NCBI GenBank assembly: GCA_910578615.1
Contig: CAJTRI010000001.1
Span: forward strand, 276,955 to 316,279
Source: an uncultured Duncaniella sp.
GTDB lineage: Bacteria; Bacteroidota; Bacteroidia; Bacteroidales; Muribaculaceae
Direction of reading: 5' to 3'
DNA length: 39,325 nucleotides
In this document: positions 1-7,331 of the stretch, one piece after another
Position numbering within the stretch: the stretch's first letter is position 1
How the letters are laid out: the number at the start of each line of letters is the position of its first letter
The notes under the pieces: model-generated
Database searches by the model: none
What the model saw: only the letters and a program-made list of their open reading frames with translations
What the model was told of the DNA's origin: nothing
Made by a program: the position numbers and the translations under genes

Positions 1-148
1 ATCCAAATATTTTTCCATGTTGTAAAACATTTGTTTCTATAATCTTAGTTTTCATTGCCTCGACAATATCCCTTTTTGTGTTTCCGACATTTACAAGGGC
101 CTGTTCAGAGCGGGCTATATCTGTGTGTGACCATCTTCTGTCCGTCAT
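1..148 (-). CDS. Possible N-terminal part of a leftward gene, cut by the window edge
   Basis: On the minus strand one frame stays open from an ATG at 148-146 to the window edge, giving 49 residues that begin MTDRRWSHTDIARSEQ. The composition looks like an ordinary helical protein (charged, with spaced hydrophobics), whereas the other minus frame I translated here is broken by stops. No family is recognisable. The frame is also open upstream to a stop near 260, but I see no ATG, GTG or TTG there, so 148 is the only usual start. An imperfect -7-like element (TAAC then TTTTG on the minus strand, 189-197) lies upstream. It would be divergent from the OmpA-type gene. Evidence is weak because only the start is visible. 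Confidence 0.35.
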   Translation of the reverse strand, partial: MTDRRWSHTDIARSEQALVNVGNTKRDIVEAMKTKIIETNVLQHGKIFG

Positions 149-236
149 TTCTCCATTCTCTGTCCGTGCTTCTTTACCATATTTCGACCAAAAGTTAATT
201 TTATTGAAATTGCTTCCATTTTTAATAAAAAAGCGG

Positions 237-244
237 TAATTTTG
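237..244 (+). promoter_or_regulatory. Bacteroidetes -7 element upstream of the OmpA-type gene
   Basis: TAATTTTG matches the Bacteroidetes -7 consensus TAnnTTTG. No good -33 TTTG lies 19-21 bp upstream. If used, the leader to the ATG at 393 would be about 140 nt, which is long for this window; the leader itself holds no recognisable riboswitch. Confidence 0.5.
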
Positions 245-392
245 CGCCCTTTGATAATCTCAGACCGACTGAGACCAAAAACCATTTACAACATGAGGTT
301 GTTTAGAATGACAGACGGCAAACCGCTTTCCGGCCTGCCTGGTCGGAAAAACACGTCTCAACATCATGAACCGCAATTAAAGCTTTGTAAAA

Positions 393-1499
393 ATGAAAAA
401 AACTTTCCTTGCCGCAGCCCTTACAGGCTGTCTTTTCACCGCTAATGCACAGGACATCATCGAGCGTCCCACTTTCGGCGACAACTGGCAGATCGGCCTC
501 GATGCCGGAACCACAACCCCCATCCACGGTCACGGTGCCATCGGAAACACCCGTTTCGCATTCGGCATCCACGCCCACAAGCAGTTCTCACCACTCTTCG
601 GAGCCGGTGTGGAAGGTCGTTGGGATGTGAACACCACCGCCAGCAAGAACGCCATTGACCGTCAGTATGTAGGCGGCTACGGAACCCTCAACCTCACCAA
701 CGCATTCCTCGGATTCCAGTGCGAACCCCGCTGGTTCTCGGTTGACCTCCTCGGCGGTGTGGGATGGGTACACAGCTACAACTCTCATCGCCCTGACCGC
801 AACGACCTCGCCCTTAAAGCCGGTTTCAACTTCAACTTTGCCGTTTGCGAGAATTTCAGTATCTCACTCCAGCCCGCTCTCGTCTGCAACGTCACCGACA
901 ATTACAAGAAGCGTGTGAGCATCACCAAGTCAGCCACTGACTTCAACCTCAACGTAGGTTTCAACTACCTCATCAACACCGGCTTCGACTGCGTGACATG
1001 TCCTGACAACTCTGCCGAGATCGCAGACCTCAACGCACGTGTCAACCAGCTCCGTGGCGACCTTGACGCTTCTGCCGTCGCTCTCGCCGCTGCCAACGCC
1101 GACAACGCTGCTATGGCTGCCGCCCTTGCCGCCTGCCAGTCTCAGCCCGCACAGGTTGTGAAGGAGACAAACAACACCCTCCAGTCCGTACGCTACGTAT
1201 TCTTCAAGATCGGTTCAAGCACCATCACCGCTGACCAGCAGCCCAATGTCGAGATGCTTGCCGCATACCTCAAAAACCACCCCTCTGCAAAGGTTGAGAT
1301 TCGCGGATACGCATCTCCCGACGGTAGCGCCGAAGTTAACGAGCGTCTTGCCAACCAGCGTGCACAGGCCGTGAAGAACTCGCTTATCAAGCGTTACGGC
1401 ATCAAGGCCGACCGCATCTCCGCCCAGGGCGAAGGCATCGGCCACATGTTCACCGAGGAATCTTGGAACCGCGTTTCAATCTGCACCCTCGAAGACTGA
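393..1499 (+). CDS. OmpA family outer-membrane protein
   Basis: A 368-residue protein expected to sit in the outer membrane and bind peptidoglycan through its C-terminal domain. Residues 1-19 form a signal peptide ending in an Ala-rich cleavage site. Residues about 30-200 have alternating hydrophobic and aromatic strands typical of an 8-stranded OmpA-type barrel. Residues about 205-250 are Ala/Asn/Asp-rich and probably a coiled-coil linker. Residues about 265-368 are an OmpA domain with the motif VEIRGYASPDGSAEVNERLA followed by RAQAV, containing the Asp and Arg used to hold diaminopimelate. The start is fixed by the signal peptide. The gene stands alone between its own -7 element and a terminator. 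Codon use looks strongly biased (many GCC/CTC/AAC), suggesting high expression. OmpA-family assignment is firm; its specific role is not visible. Confidence 0.93.
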   Translation: MKKTFLAAALTGCLFTANAQDIIERPTFGDNWQIGLDAGTTTPIHGHGAIGNTRFAFGIHAHKQFSPLFGAGVEGRWDVNTTASKNAIDRQYVGGYGTLNLTNAFLGFQCEPRWFSVDLLGGVGWVHSYNSHRPDRNDLALKAGFNFNFAVCENFSISLQPALVCNVTDNYKKRVSITKSATDFNLNVGFNYLINTGFDCVTCPDNSAEIADLNARVNQLRGDLDASAVALAAANADNAAMAAALAACQSQPAQVVKETNNTLQSVRYVFFKIGSSTITADQQPNVEMLAAYLKNHPSAKVEIRGYASPDGSAEVNERLANQRAQAVKNSLIKRYGIKADRISAQGEGIGHMFTEESWNRVSICTLED

Positions 1500-1534
1500 T
1501 AGTCTCTGACTATTGAATGCGACAACCTCATAGT

Positions 1535-1567
1535 TCCCTCCGGCATGTGCCGGGGGGATTTCTTTTT
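1535..1567 (+). terminator. Rho-independent terminator after the OmpA-type gene
   Basis: An 11-bp stem (1535-1545 with 1548-1558, one G-T pair) with a very short loop is followed by a T-rich run (TTTCTTTTTTT). It lies 36 bp past the stop codon and separates this gene from panB. Confidence 0.85.
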
Positions 1568-1610
1568 TTACCTTTGCTTGGCGATGGTTCTTAAAAACTA
1601 AAAAAATTAC

Positions 1611-1618
1611 TACCTTTG
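1611..1618 (+). promoter_or_regulatory. Bacteroidetes -7 element upstream of panB
   Basis: TACCTTTG matches TAnnTTTG and lies 33 bp before the panB ATG, which would leave a leader of about 25 nt. No clear -33 TTTG is seen at 19-21 bp. Confidence 0.55.
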
Positions 1619-1650
1619 CCCCCGTTTCAACCAAAACCAGCGAAATCAAC

Positions 1651-2472
1651 ATGTCCACCTACACCGTAGAAGACCCCCGCAAGGTCACCACGCGCCGACT
1701 GGCCGAGATGAAGGCCAAGGGCGAAAAAATAGCAATGCTCACTGCCTATGACTACTCCATGGCGCGCCTCATTGACGAGGCCGGAATGGATGTGATTCTC
1801 GTGGGCGACTCCGCCTCCAACGTCATGGCCGGAAACACCACCACCCTCCCCATGACCCTTGACCAGATGATTTATCACGCCAAGAGTGTCGTCAAAGGCA
1901 CCTCGCGCGCACTCGTTGTCTGCGACATGCCCTTCGGCACATATCAGGGAAACCCCATCGAGGCCCTTTCATCGGCAATCCGCATCATGAAGGAGAGCCA
2001 CGCCGAGGCTGTCAAGATGGAGGGAGGGGCCGAGATTATAGAGTCTGTACGCCGCATTCTCAGTGCCGGAATACCCGTGATGGGACATCTCGGACTCACA
2101 CCCCAGTCCATAAACAAGTTCGGCACCTATGCCGTCCGTGCGCGTGAGGAGGCCGAGGCCGAAAGACTCATCGCCGATGCAAAGCTTCTTGAAGAGGCCG
2201 GATGTTTCGCCATTGTCCTCGAAAAGATTCCCGCCGGACTCGCCACTCGCGTGTCGGCCGAACTTTCGGTGCCTACCATCGGCATCGGCGCCGGCGCCGG
2301 ATGTGACGGACAGGTACTCGTGATGCACGACATGCTCGGCATAAACAAGGGCTTCTCTCCCCGCTTTCTGCGTCGCTACGCCGACCTCGCCACTGTCATA
2401 GAGGATGCTGTCGGCAACTATATCAAGGATGTGAAGTCGTCCGACTTCCCCAACGAACAGGAACAATACTGA
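1651..2472 (+). CDS. panB: 3-methyl-2-oxobutanoate hydroxymethyltransferase
   Basis: A cytoplasmic enzyme that transfers a hydroxymethyl group from 5,10-methylene-tetrahydrofolate to 2-oxoisovalerate, giving ketopantoate, the first committed step of pantothenate (and so coenzyme A) synthesis. The 273 residues match the family's usual length. Family landmarks are present in order: LTAYDYSMARLIDEAG (30-45), VGDSASNVM with metal-ligand Asp53, CDMPFGTYQ with Asp92, VKMEGG with Glu124, GHLGLTPQS (145-153), VLEKIP with the catalytic Glu191, and PTIGIGAG (208-215). No panC or panD is adjacent in this window, so the pathway is dispersed here. A -7 element lies just upstream and a strong terminator just downstream, so the gene is probably monocistronic. 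Confidence 0.97.
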   Translation: MSTYTVEDPRKVTTRRLAEMKAKGEKIAMLTAYDYSMARLIDEAGMDVILVGDSASNVMAGNTTTLPMTLDQMIYHAKSVVKGTSRALVVCDMPFGTYQGNPIEALSSAIRIMKESHAEAVKMEGGAEIIESVRRILSAGIPVMGHLGLTPQSINKFGTYAVRAREEAEAERLIADAKLLEEAGCFAIVLEKIPAGLATRVSAELSVPTIGIGAGAGCDGQVLVMHDMLGINKGFSPRFLRRYADLATVIEDAVGNYIKDVKSSDFPNEQEQY

Positions 2473-2501
2473 TTCCCTGACAGGAATACCCGTATAAAGT
2501 C

Positions 2502-2548
2502 AAAAGAGAAAGGAGCCGGCATATATTGCCGAGGCTCCTTTCTCTTTT
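2502..2548. terminator. Bidirectional terminator between panB and the Hc1-like gene
   Basis: A perfect 16-bp inverted repeat (2502-2517 with 2533-2548) with an inner GGC/GCC pairing. The outer ends are A4 on one side and T4 on the other, so it can terminate transcription from panB (plus) and from the convergent 57-residue gene (minus). Confidence 0.9.
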
Positions 2549-2582
2549 ACTTTTCTTAACTTCCTTCTTGGCGTCCGGATGC

Positions 2583-2756
2583 TTATTTGGAAGCCGCGAT
2601 GGAATCTTTGCGGAACTGTTTGAGGAGTTTTTCAAGTTCGAGAGATGCTTTGCGGGCACGTGCGCCTGCGGCCTTGTTTCCTGTCTCGACCTGTGCGGTG
2701 GCATCTTTGGCAAAAGCCTCAAAACCGGCAGCAATCTGTTCAACGAGAGTCTTCAT
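2583..2756 (-). CDS. Hc1-like (histone H1-like) small basic protein
   Basis: A 57-residue gene read on the minus strand from ATG at 2756 to TAA at 2583. It begins MKTLVEQIAAGFEAFAKDAT and continues with a Gly-Asn-Lys-Ala-Ala-Gly turn and an Ala/Arg/Lys-rich helix (ARARKASLELEKLLKQFRK). This matches the short histone H1-like Hc1 proteins I know from Bacteroides and relatives, thought to bind DNA or contribute to nucleoid structure. It has a perfect promoter upstream (2838-2870) and shares a bidirectional terminator with panB, so it is a complete transcription unit. Assignment rests on family memory of the KAAGARARKASLE segment; DNA binding is family knowledge, not shown here. Confidence 0.85.
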   Translation of the reverse strand: MKTLVEQIAAGFEAFAKDATAQVETGNKAAGARARKASLELEKLLKQFRKDSIAASK

Positions 2757-2837
2757 TGGTGTGAACTGTTAATTTTTAAGATAGTATAAAATGTTGGTTG
2801 TAGGGCTGACGGCTATATAGCTGAAAACCTATCGCTA

Positions 2838-2870
2838 CAAATTTACACACATTTTGAGCATATTAACAAA
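2838..2870 (-). promoter_or_regulatory. Promoter of the Hc1-like gene
   Basis: On the minus strand, -33 TTTG (2870-2867), a 21-bp spacer and -7 TAAATTTG (2845-2838) fit the Bacteroidetes consensus. The expected leader is about 75 nt. Confidence 0.8.
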
Positions 2871-2941
2871 TTTTTCATACCTTTTTTCATTACATTCGCC
2901 TCATTTTTAGGCCAATCCCCGTTTTTTAGAGCTTTTTGTCG

Positions 2942-2949
2942 TAACTTTG
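2942..2949 (+). promoter_or_regulatory. -7 element that decides the start of the M16 peptidase
   Basis: TAACTTTG matches the -7 consensus. An in-frame ATG at 2947 falls inside this element, so the transcript should begin after it and the usable start is the ATG at 2971. No convincing -33 box is seen. Confidence 0.6.
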
Positions 2950-2970
2950 AACCTTGAAAAACGACAAACC

Positions 2971-4230
2971 ATGATAAAATACAATACATTCACGCTTGAC
3001 AACGGTCTTCGGGTGATTCACAACTATGACCCCGCCACTGCCATGGTCTGTGTCAACACATTATATAATGTGGGTTCGCGCGATGAGTCATCCGGGCTTA
3101 CAGGCCTTGCCCATCTCTTCGAACACCTAATGTTCGGAGGTTCCATCCACATCCCCGATTTCGATGCCGAGATGGAGCGCGCGGGAGGCATGAACAACGC
3201 TTGGACGTCAAGCGATTTCACCAACTTCTACGACATAGCTCCTGCGGCCAATCTCGAAACCCTCCTGTGGCTCGAAAGTGACCGTATGCTGTCCCTCTCC
3301 TTCTCCCCCGAGTCTCTTGAAGTGCAGCGTTCTGTGGTCATAGAGGAGTTTAAACAGACCCATCTCAACCGTCCATACGGCGACCTTTCCCACCACCTCA
3401 TGGGGCTTGTTTACACCACTCACCCCTACCGTGTCCCCACCATCGGTGCCGATCCATCCCACATCGAAAAGGTGACCATGGATGATGTCCGTGATTTTTT
3501 CTACAACCACTATGCCCCCAACAACGCTGTAATAGGTATCAGTGGAAATGTCACCCTTGACGAGGTGACTGAGAAGGTTTCCCGCTGGTTCGGCGACATA
3601 CCCCGCCGTGACATACGCCCTCGTCTCTACGCCCCCGAGCCTGAGATTGACTCGCCTCGCACCCTGACCGTCCGTGCCGATGTCCCCCACCCTATGATAG
3701 TGGTGGCATTCCCCATGCCGGGCTACGGTGAGGAGGGATACATAGAGTGCGACCTTATCACCGACATACTTTCATCTGGACGCGCCGCACGCTTCTATCG
3801 GCGTCTCACCATGGGCGATCCGTTGTTTGCCGAGGCAGATGCATCCATCATCGGCTCCGAGGAACCGGGATTCATAATGCTTAAAGCCCGTCTCAATAAA
3901 GATTCTGACAACGCCGTCGAGGAAGCCCGTGAAAAACTCATCGACGAGGCGATGAGGCTGTGTTCCGAAGCCTCAGTCCTACACCCCGACGGGGTGACCG
4001 ATGCCGAGGTACGCCGTGCCGTCAACCGCTATCTCACCCGCACGGAGTTTCGTTCGCAAAGCTTTGTAGGACGGGCACAAGCCATGGCTATGGCCGCCAT
4101 GCACGGGGAAGACATAAACTCTCTGTCAGCTCTCTACGAAGCAGTGACCCCTGCCGATATCGCCACGGCGGCCCGCCGTTTCCTATGCCCCTCACGTGCC
4201 TGCACTCTGTACTACCGCACTGCCCTGTGA
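2971..4230 (+). CDS. M16 family zinc metallopeptidase
   Basis: A 419-residue protein of the M16 (pitrilysin/processing-peptidase) family. The inverted zinc motif HLFEH is at residues 48-52 and the third ligand probably in VVIEEF (Glu125 or Glu126), so the catalytic half looks intact. The second half (about 165-410) has the usual M16 C-terminal layout, including a GRAARFYRRL segment and a late RSQSFVGRAQAMA region. There is no signal peptide, so it is likely cytoplasmic, where M16B enzymes degrade peptides or process short substrates. The start at 2971 is preferred over 2947 because a -7 promoter element overlaps the latter. It is a single gene with a terminator 26 bp after the stop. The substrate is unknown. 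Confidence 0.9.
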   Translation: MIKYNTFTLDNGLRVIHNYDPATAMVCVNTLYNVGSRDESSGLTGLAHLFEHLMFGGSIHIPDFDAEMERAGGMNNAWTSSDFTNFYDIAPAANLETLLWLESDRMLSLSFSPESLEVQRSVVIEEFKQTHLNRPYGDLSHHLMGLVYTTHPYRVPTIGADPSHIEKVTMDDVRDFFYNHYAPNNAVIGISGNVTLDEVTEKVSRWFGDIPRRDIRPRLYAPEPEIDSPRTLTVRADVPHPMIVVAFPMPGYGEEGYIECDLITDILSSGRAARFYRRLTMGDPLFAEADASIIGSEEPGFIMLKARLNKDSDNAVEEAREKLIDEAMRLCSEASVLHPDGVTDAEVRRAVNRYLTRTEFRSQSFVGRAQAMAMAAMHGEDINSLSALYEAVTPADIATAARRFLCPSRACTLYYRTAL

Positions 4231-4255
4231 CGAAATGCGATGATTGACAAAATAT

Positions 4256-4289
4256 AGCCGGGCGCAATGACAAAACATTGCGCCCGGCT
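4256..4289. terminator. Terminator-like hairpin after the M16 peptidase
   Basis: A perfect 14-bp GC-rich inverted repeat (4256-4269 with 4276-4289) with a 6-base loop. The T tail is weak (CTGCTT). It lies between a plus-strand gene and the end of a minus-strand gene, so it may serve both. Confidence 0.7.
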
Positions 4290-4417
4290 GCTGCTTGATG
4301 GTGTGTTTTCCTTGGCTGTCTCACCGGCAACGCCGGAGATAGTCTCATATTAATTCTATGTTTAATTCCAAACTATTTTAGAGTTGTTATGTTTGAATGC
4401 AATTCTGATTTTGAATT

Positions 4418-5341
4418 TTATTCTGGATCTATTGTTGGCCATTTCTCAGACCAATATTGAAAACTGTAAGCCATGACAGCAAAACCGGCACAAAGCGACT
4501 CTGTTTCCTCCGTAGTAAAATAATACGGGTTTTGAACAGTGGATGTGTAATTAGATACTATTCGATTCAAATCATCTTGATTTCTACAATTTGTTGAAAC
4601 TAAGTTTATAAACAAATTCATAATGTTATCGGAATAAGAATCGTAATCATATCTTGGCGAAAGAGGTTCTGATATAATTTCGTTAGAAGTTATTTTGAAT
4701 TCGTCAGAATTAACAATCTTTTCTTCAGTTTCAGTTAGTCCTATAATTATTTGTGGGTTGGTAAGCTCCTTAGCCTCAACTCGGTCTAGAACCATATTAT
4801 GTTGAATTGCTATCTTGACCGAGGTTGAGTCAAGACCAAGTGAAATCCCTAGCGTATAATCTGATGGTTGGATAAGTTCTTTCGTTTCCGCGTAACAAGC
4901 TGCAAATGTACGGTGTGTCTCTATTGGGAGTACTGGTGCTGAACAGAGACGTGATGAGATTTCCTGACTCTCTCTTCTGTATTGACGACAAGAAGAGCCT
5001 CCACCTACTACGACTCCACCCAAAATAGCTCCTATGGTGGCTCCTTTGGGACCGAACCAACGTCCGACTTTACAGCCTAGCTTTGCTCCTTCATAAGCAC
5101 CTTTTCCATCGGCAATAACAACCCGCAACCATCCAGTTCGACCAATGCTACGACTAGTGGGTGTTGGTATAAAATTGTCGTTGTACGCTTGAAGTTGGTT
5201 GAGAATCTCATTTTGTTTGATATTGATAGTTGTTTCGTCTAATACTTCATCCATATCACTATTACAAGCAGAGAATATGAATAGCGAAATAAATAACCCC
5301 GTTGCTAGTATAAGCAATATTTTCTTATTGGTAATAGCCAT
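4418..5341 (-). CDS. Orphan lipoprotein with a glycine-zipper segment
   Basis: A 307-residue predicted lipoprotein of unknown function. Residues about 5-25 are a hydrophobic signal ending in the lipobox FSAC, with the lipidated Cys at about 26 followed by Asn-Ser-Asp. Residues about 80-115 hold a glycine-zipper-like stretch (GAKLGCKVGRWFGPKGATIG, then AILGGVVVGGG) that could insert into or cross a membrane. The rest is polar, with little resemblance to anything I know. The gene is clearly more AT-rich than its neighbours and uses many AAT, TTA and ATA codons, a sign of transfer. It is codirectional with the secreted-protein operon upstream but is separated from it by 120 bp that contain a long hairpin. 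No good promoter is visible. Surface location is inferred from the lipobox. Confidence 0.75.
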   Translation of the reverse strand: MAITNKKILLILATGLFISLFIFSACNSDMDEVLDETTINIKQNEILNQLQAYNDNFIPTPTSRSIGRTGWLRVVIADGKGAYEGAKLGCKVGRWFGPKGATIGAILGGVVVGGGSSCRQYRRESQEISSRLCSAPVLPIETHRTFAACYAETKELIQPSDYTLGISLGLDSTSVKIAIQHNMVLDRVEAKELTNPQIIIGLTETEEKIVNSDEFKITSNEIISEPLSPRYDYDSYSDNIMNLFINLVSTNCRNQDDLNRIVSNYTSTVQNPYYFTTEETESLCAGFAVMAYSFQYWSEKWPTIDPE

Positions 5342-5361
5342 ATATGTGATTTTTATAGTTT

Positions 5362-5415
5362 ATGGTTCGCCATATAACATATATTATGAGGATATTATGT
5401 AATATGGCGAACCAT
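5362..5415. repeat. 20-bp inverted repeat upstream of the AT-rich lipoprotein gene
   Basis: Arms 5362-5381 and 5396-5415 pair over 20 positions with one mismatch; the outer 14 bp are perfect (ATGGTTCGCCATAT and its complement). The loop is 14 bases. On the minus strand the hairpin is not followed by a T run, so it is not a textbook terminator for the upstream operon and could equally be an RNA structure or a protein-binding site. Confidence 0.8.
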
Positions 5416-5461
5416 GTCGTTTGGTTATTAGTGATTCTATGGTTAAGATATGTCGTAATGA

Positions 5462-6760
5462 CTATTTCAGTCTAATACCTTCCTTCCTGCCTATTGTTGG
5501 GAAATATCCTGCTTTTAGGCCTTTGTTTGTCTTTTTTGTTTTTATTCTCGACTCTATGATCGCTGGTGACGAGTGGGCGTAGGTAGGAAAAGTATCAGGT
5601 GTTGTGAAACGCAGTTCTGTCACAGGCCCCCACTTTCCGTTGGCGTTTTTGGCGGCAGCTATGGCCACGACGGCTGTTCCGGGGTCAATCTGGAAGTCGG
5701 TTTCGAATTCTTCATAGAAGAACCAGTTCTCTGTGGGCATAAACGGGTCAGAACATAGTTCCGCCTTTATCTCGTTGGTAGATGAATCATAGATCTCGGC
5801 CTTGTAGACACCGACTCTGAAACAGCTTGCCTGGTCGTTGGGGGTATATTTGATAAACTGTGAGGGCTTCATCTCCCCATCCCATTCTGCCAATTTGTAG
5901 TCCCCGAGAGATATAGATACACTTGCCTCGCCGTCGCCACCCAGTGAGAGTGTTGACACCTCGATTACCTGATATGGTGCGGCGTTGCCGTTAGCGTCAA
6001 GCACGGCTATGTAGATTTCGTGTAATGTATTTGGTTCCATGTCCTTCCATTCTACTACGTCATTTCCGGTTCGGGGTGTCCCCCATCCAATGATCATATC
6101 GGTGATGTTGCTGAACCCGAATCCAGGCCCGAACATCTCGAACTGGCTCTCTAAGACACCTTTCGGCCCGGCCACTGCATAATAACTGCTGACATCGGAG
6201 TTGGGGGTGAACTCCACGGTAAAAGAGAAGAGCGAGGTGTCTATCACGGTAGTCTCCACATGGGGATTTCCCACTATGGGTATGGAAGGGGTCGTGAAGT
6301 CCGCACGGCAGATGTCTCCCTCCACACCGAATTTGTCGATTCCTACCGTGAACAATGTGTATTTGGTGTCGGGTTTCAGTTCTATTCCCGTAAGGTCGGC
6401 ATCGGTGAAATCCTGATAGTAGGTTGTGGCATTGCGGCTGATATAGCTGATTACCTGCAAAGGGTCGGTCAGCTGGTCGGCTAAGACTCTGGGAAGCACA
6501 TCCAACTTATAGCCTTCGCAATCAAAGTCACGCAGGATGGCCACTTTAAGGCCTTCGAGAGTTACCTCCTTGATTTCTATCTCGGCTTTGACCTCTCCGT
6601 CCACGCGTTCGAACGAGATGCCGTCCACGCGGTCTATCACATAGCCCTTATAGTTTCCTATGTTGTCAGATATTATGAGTCGGTTGGGTTCGTTGCCGGT
6701 CTGGCCGTAGGAGATGAGGTTCAGGGCTAACGCGGCAAGCATTATGGCGAATCGTTTCAT
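5462..6760 (-). CDS. Secreted protein with fibronectin-III-like repeats
   Basis: A 432-residue protein with a signal peptide (residues 1-19, ending in SYGQ). Residues about 25-55 contain a short beta module ending in DRVDGISFERVDG. Three repeats of about 100 residues follow; each looks like a fibronectin type III fold and closes on a similar strand (ADFTTP, VIEVSTL, LRFTTP). Unlike the two upstream genes I do not see a T9SS sorting tail; the C-terminus is basic and ends GRKEGIRLK. It is the last gene of a three-gene minus-strand operon and its ATG overlaps the preceding stop by 4 bp, suggesting translational coupling. Such proteins are usually surface or extracellular in Bacteroidales. The ligand and role are unknown. 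Confidence 0.8.
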   Translation of the reverse strand: MKRFAIMLAALALNLISYGQTGNEPNRLIISDNIGNYKGYVIDRVDGISFERVDGEVKAEIEIKEVTLEGLKVAILRDFDCEGYKLDVLPRVLADQLTDPLQVISYISRNATTYYQDFTDADLTGIELKPDTKYTLFTVGIDKFGVEGDICRADFTTPSIPIVGNPHVETTVIDTSLFSFTVEFTPNSDVSSYYAVAGPKGVLESQFEMFGPGFGFSNITDMIIGWGTPRTGNDVVEWKDMEPNTLHEIYIAVLDANGNAAPYQVIEVSTLSLGGDGEASVSISLGDYKLAEWDGEMKPSQFIKYTPNDQASCFRVGVYKAEIYDSSTNEIKAELCSDPFMPTENWFFYEEFETDFQIDPGTAVVAIAAAKNANGKWGPVTELRFTTPDTFPTYAHSSPAIIESRIKTKKTNKGLKAGYFPTIGRKEGIRLK

Positions 6761-7239
6761 TTCTTTATGAATTTGAGGGTTTCTTTGTTGATTGTTACCA
6801 GATAGATGCCGGGAGCGAGGTGTGATACGTTCACACCTTCACCCTTCCAGCTGTCTGTGATGTTTAGGACTGTTCCCGATAGGGCGGTGACCGTGAGGCT
6901 CACAGGCGTTCCGTCGTGTCCGTCGATTTCGAGATAATCTGTTACGGGATTCTCTCGGAGAGATAGGGATGTCTCGCGGGTCACATCCGTTATCGAGGTT
7001 GTGCCGGTCTCGAATCTGATTTTGCTTATTTTCCCATAGGCATACGTGGCCACTTCGTTGCCGTTGGTGATTTCCACTCCTATGGGGGTGAATTTCATCT
7101 TTGTCTCCATGTTGAGTGGTACATGAGACTGGGACGCTGACCCTTCCGACGGCTCCAAGGTTATGAAGCTGTCTGCCATTGCCGGAAGTCCCGTGAGGAG
7201 CAGGACTGCCGGGAATAGTCTGCAAAGTGTTTTCATCAT
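6757..7239 (-). CDS. Short secreted protein with T9SS type A sorting domain
   Basis: A 160-residue protein starting MMKTLCRLFPAVLLLTGLPA, a clear signal peptide. A longer frame running back to a GTG at 7335 exists, but it would add 32 hydrophilic residues ahead of the signal, so the ATG at 7239 (or 7236) is chosen. Residues about 45-80 form a short beta module ending YGKISKIRFETG. The C-terminal 70 residues are a T9SS sorting domain: ENPVTDYLEI, a TALSG segment, then HLAPGIYLVTI and a final KFIKK. In this family the domain directs export through the type IX system and is usually removed. It lies between two secreted-protein genes, 92 bp after the first and overlapping the next by 4 bp. The mature part is tiny, about 70 residues, so it may be a structural or accessory partner. 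Confidence 0.82.
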   Translation of the reverse strand: MMKTLCRLFPAVLLLTGLPAMADSFITLEPSEGSASQSHVPLNMETKMKFTPIGVEITNGNEVATYAYGKISKIRFETGTTSITDVTRETSLSLRENPVTDYLEIDGHDGTPVSLTVTALSGTVLNITDSWKGEGVNVSHLAPGIYLVTINKETLKFIKK

Positions 7240-7283
7240 GTTCTTGTTGGTAAATGCAGTTTTTTTGTTATAAGACTTGTAAG

Positions 7284-7321
7284 CCGGACGGCTTATCCCG
7301 TTGCGGAGCTTCGCCGTCCGG
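7284..7321. repeat. Hairpin between the first two genes of the secreted operon
   Basis: A perfect 9-bp GC-rich inverted repeat (7284-7292 with 7313-7321) with a 20-base loop. On the minus strand it is not followed by T residues, so it may be an mRNA-stability or attenuation structure more than a full terminator. Confidence 0.5.
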
Positions 7322-7331
7322 GAGTCGGCTA

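Noticed and set aside
1569..1576. Second TAnnTTTG motif (TACCTTTG) upstream of panB
   Set aside because: It lies in the tail of the preceding terminator; the copy at 1611-1618 is better placed.
5362..5415. Invertible promoter (phase-variation switch)
   Set aside because: The segment between the repeats is only 14 bp, far too short for the invertible promoters known in Bacteroidales, and no promoter motif or nearby invertase gene is seen.
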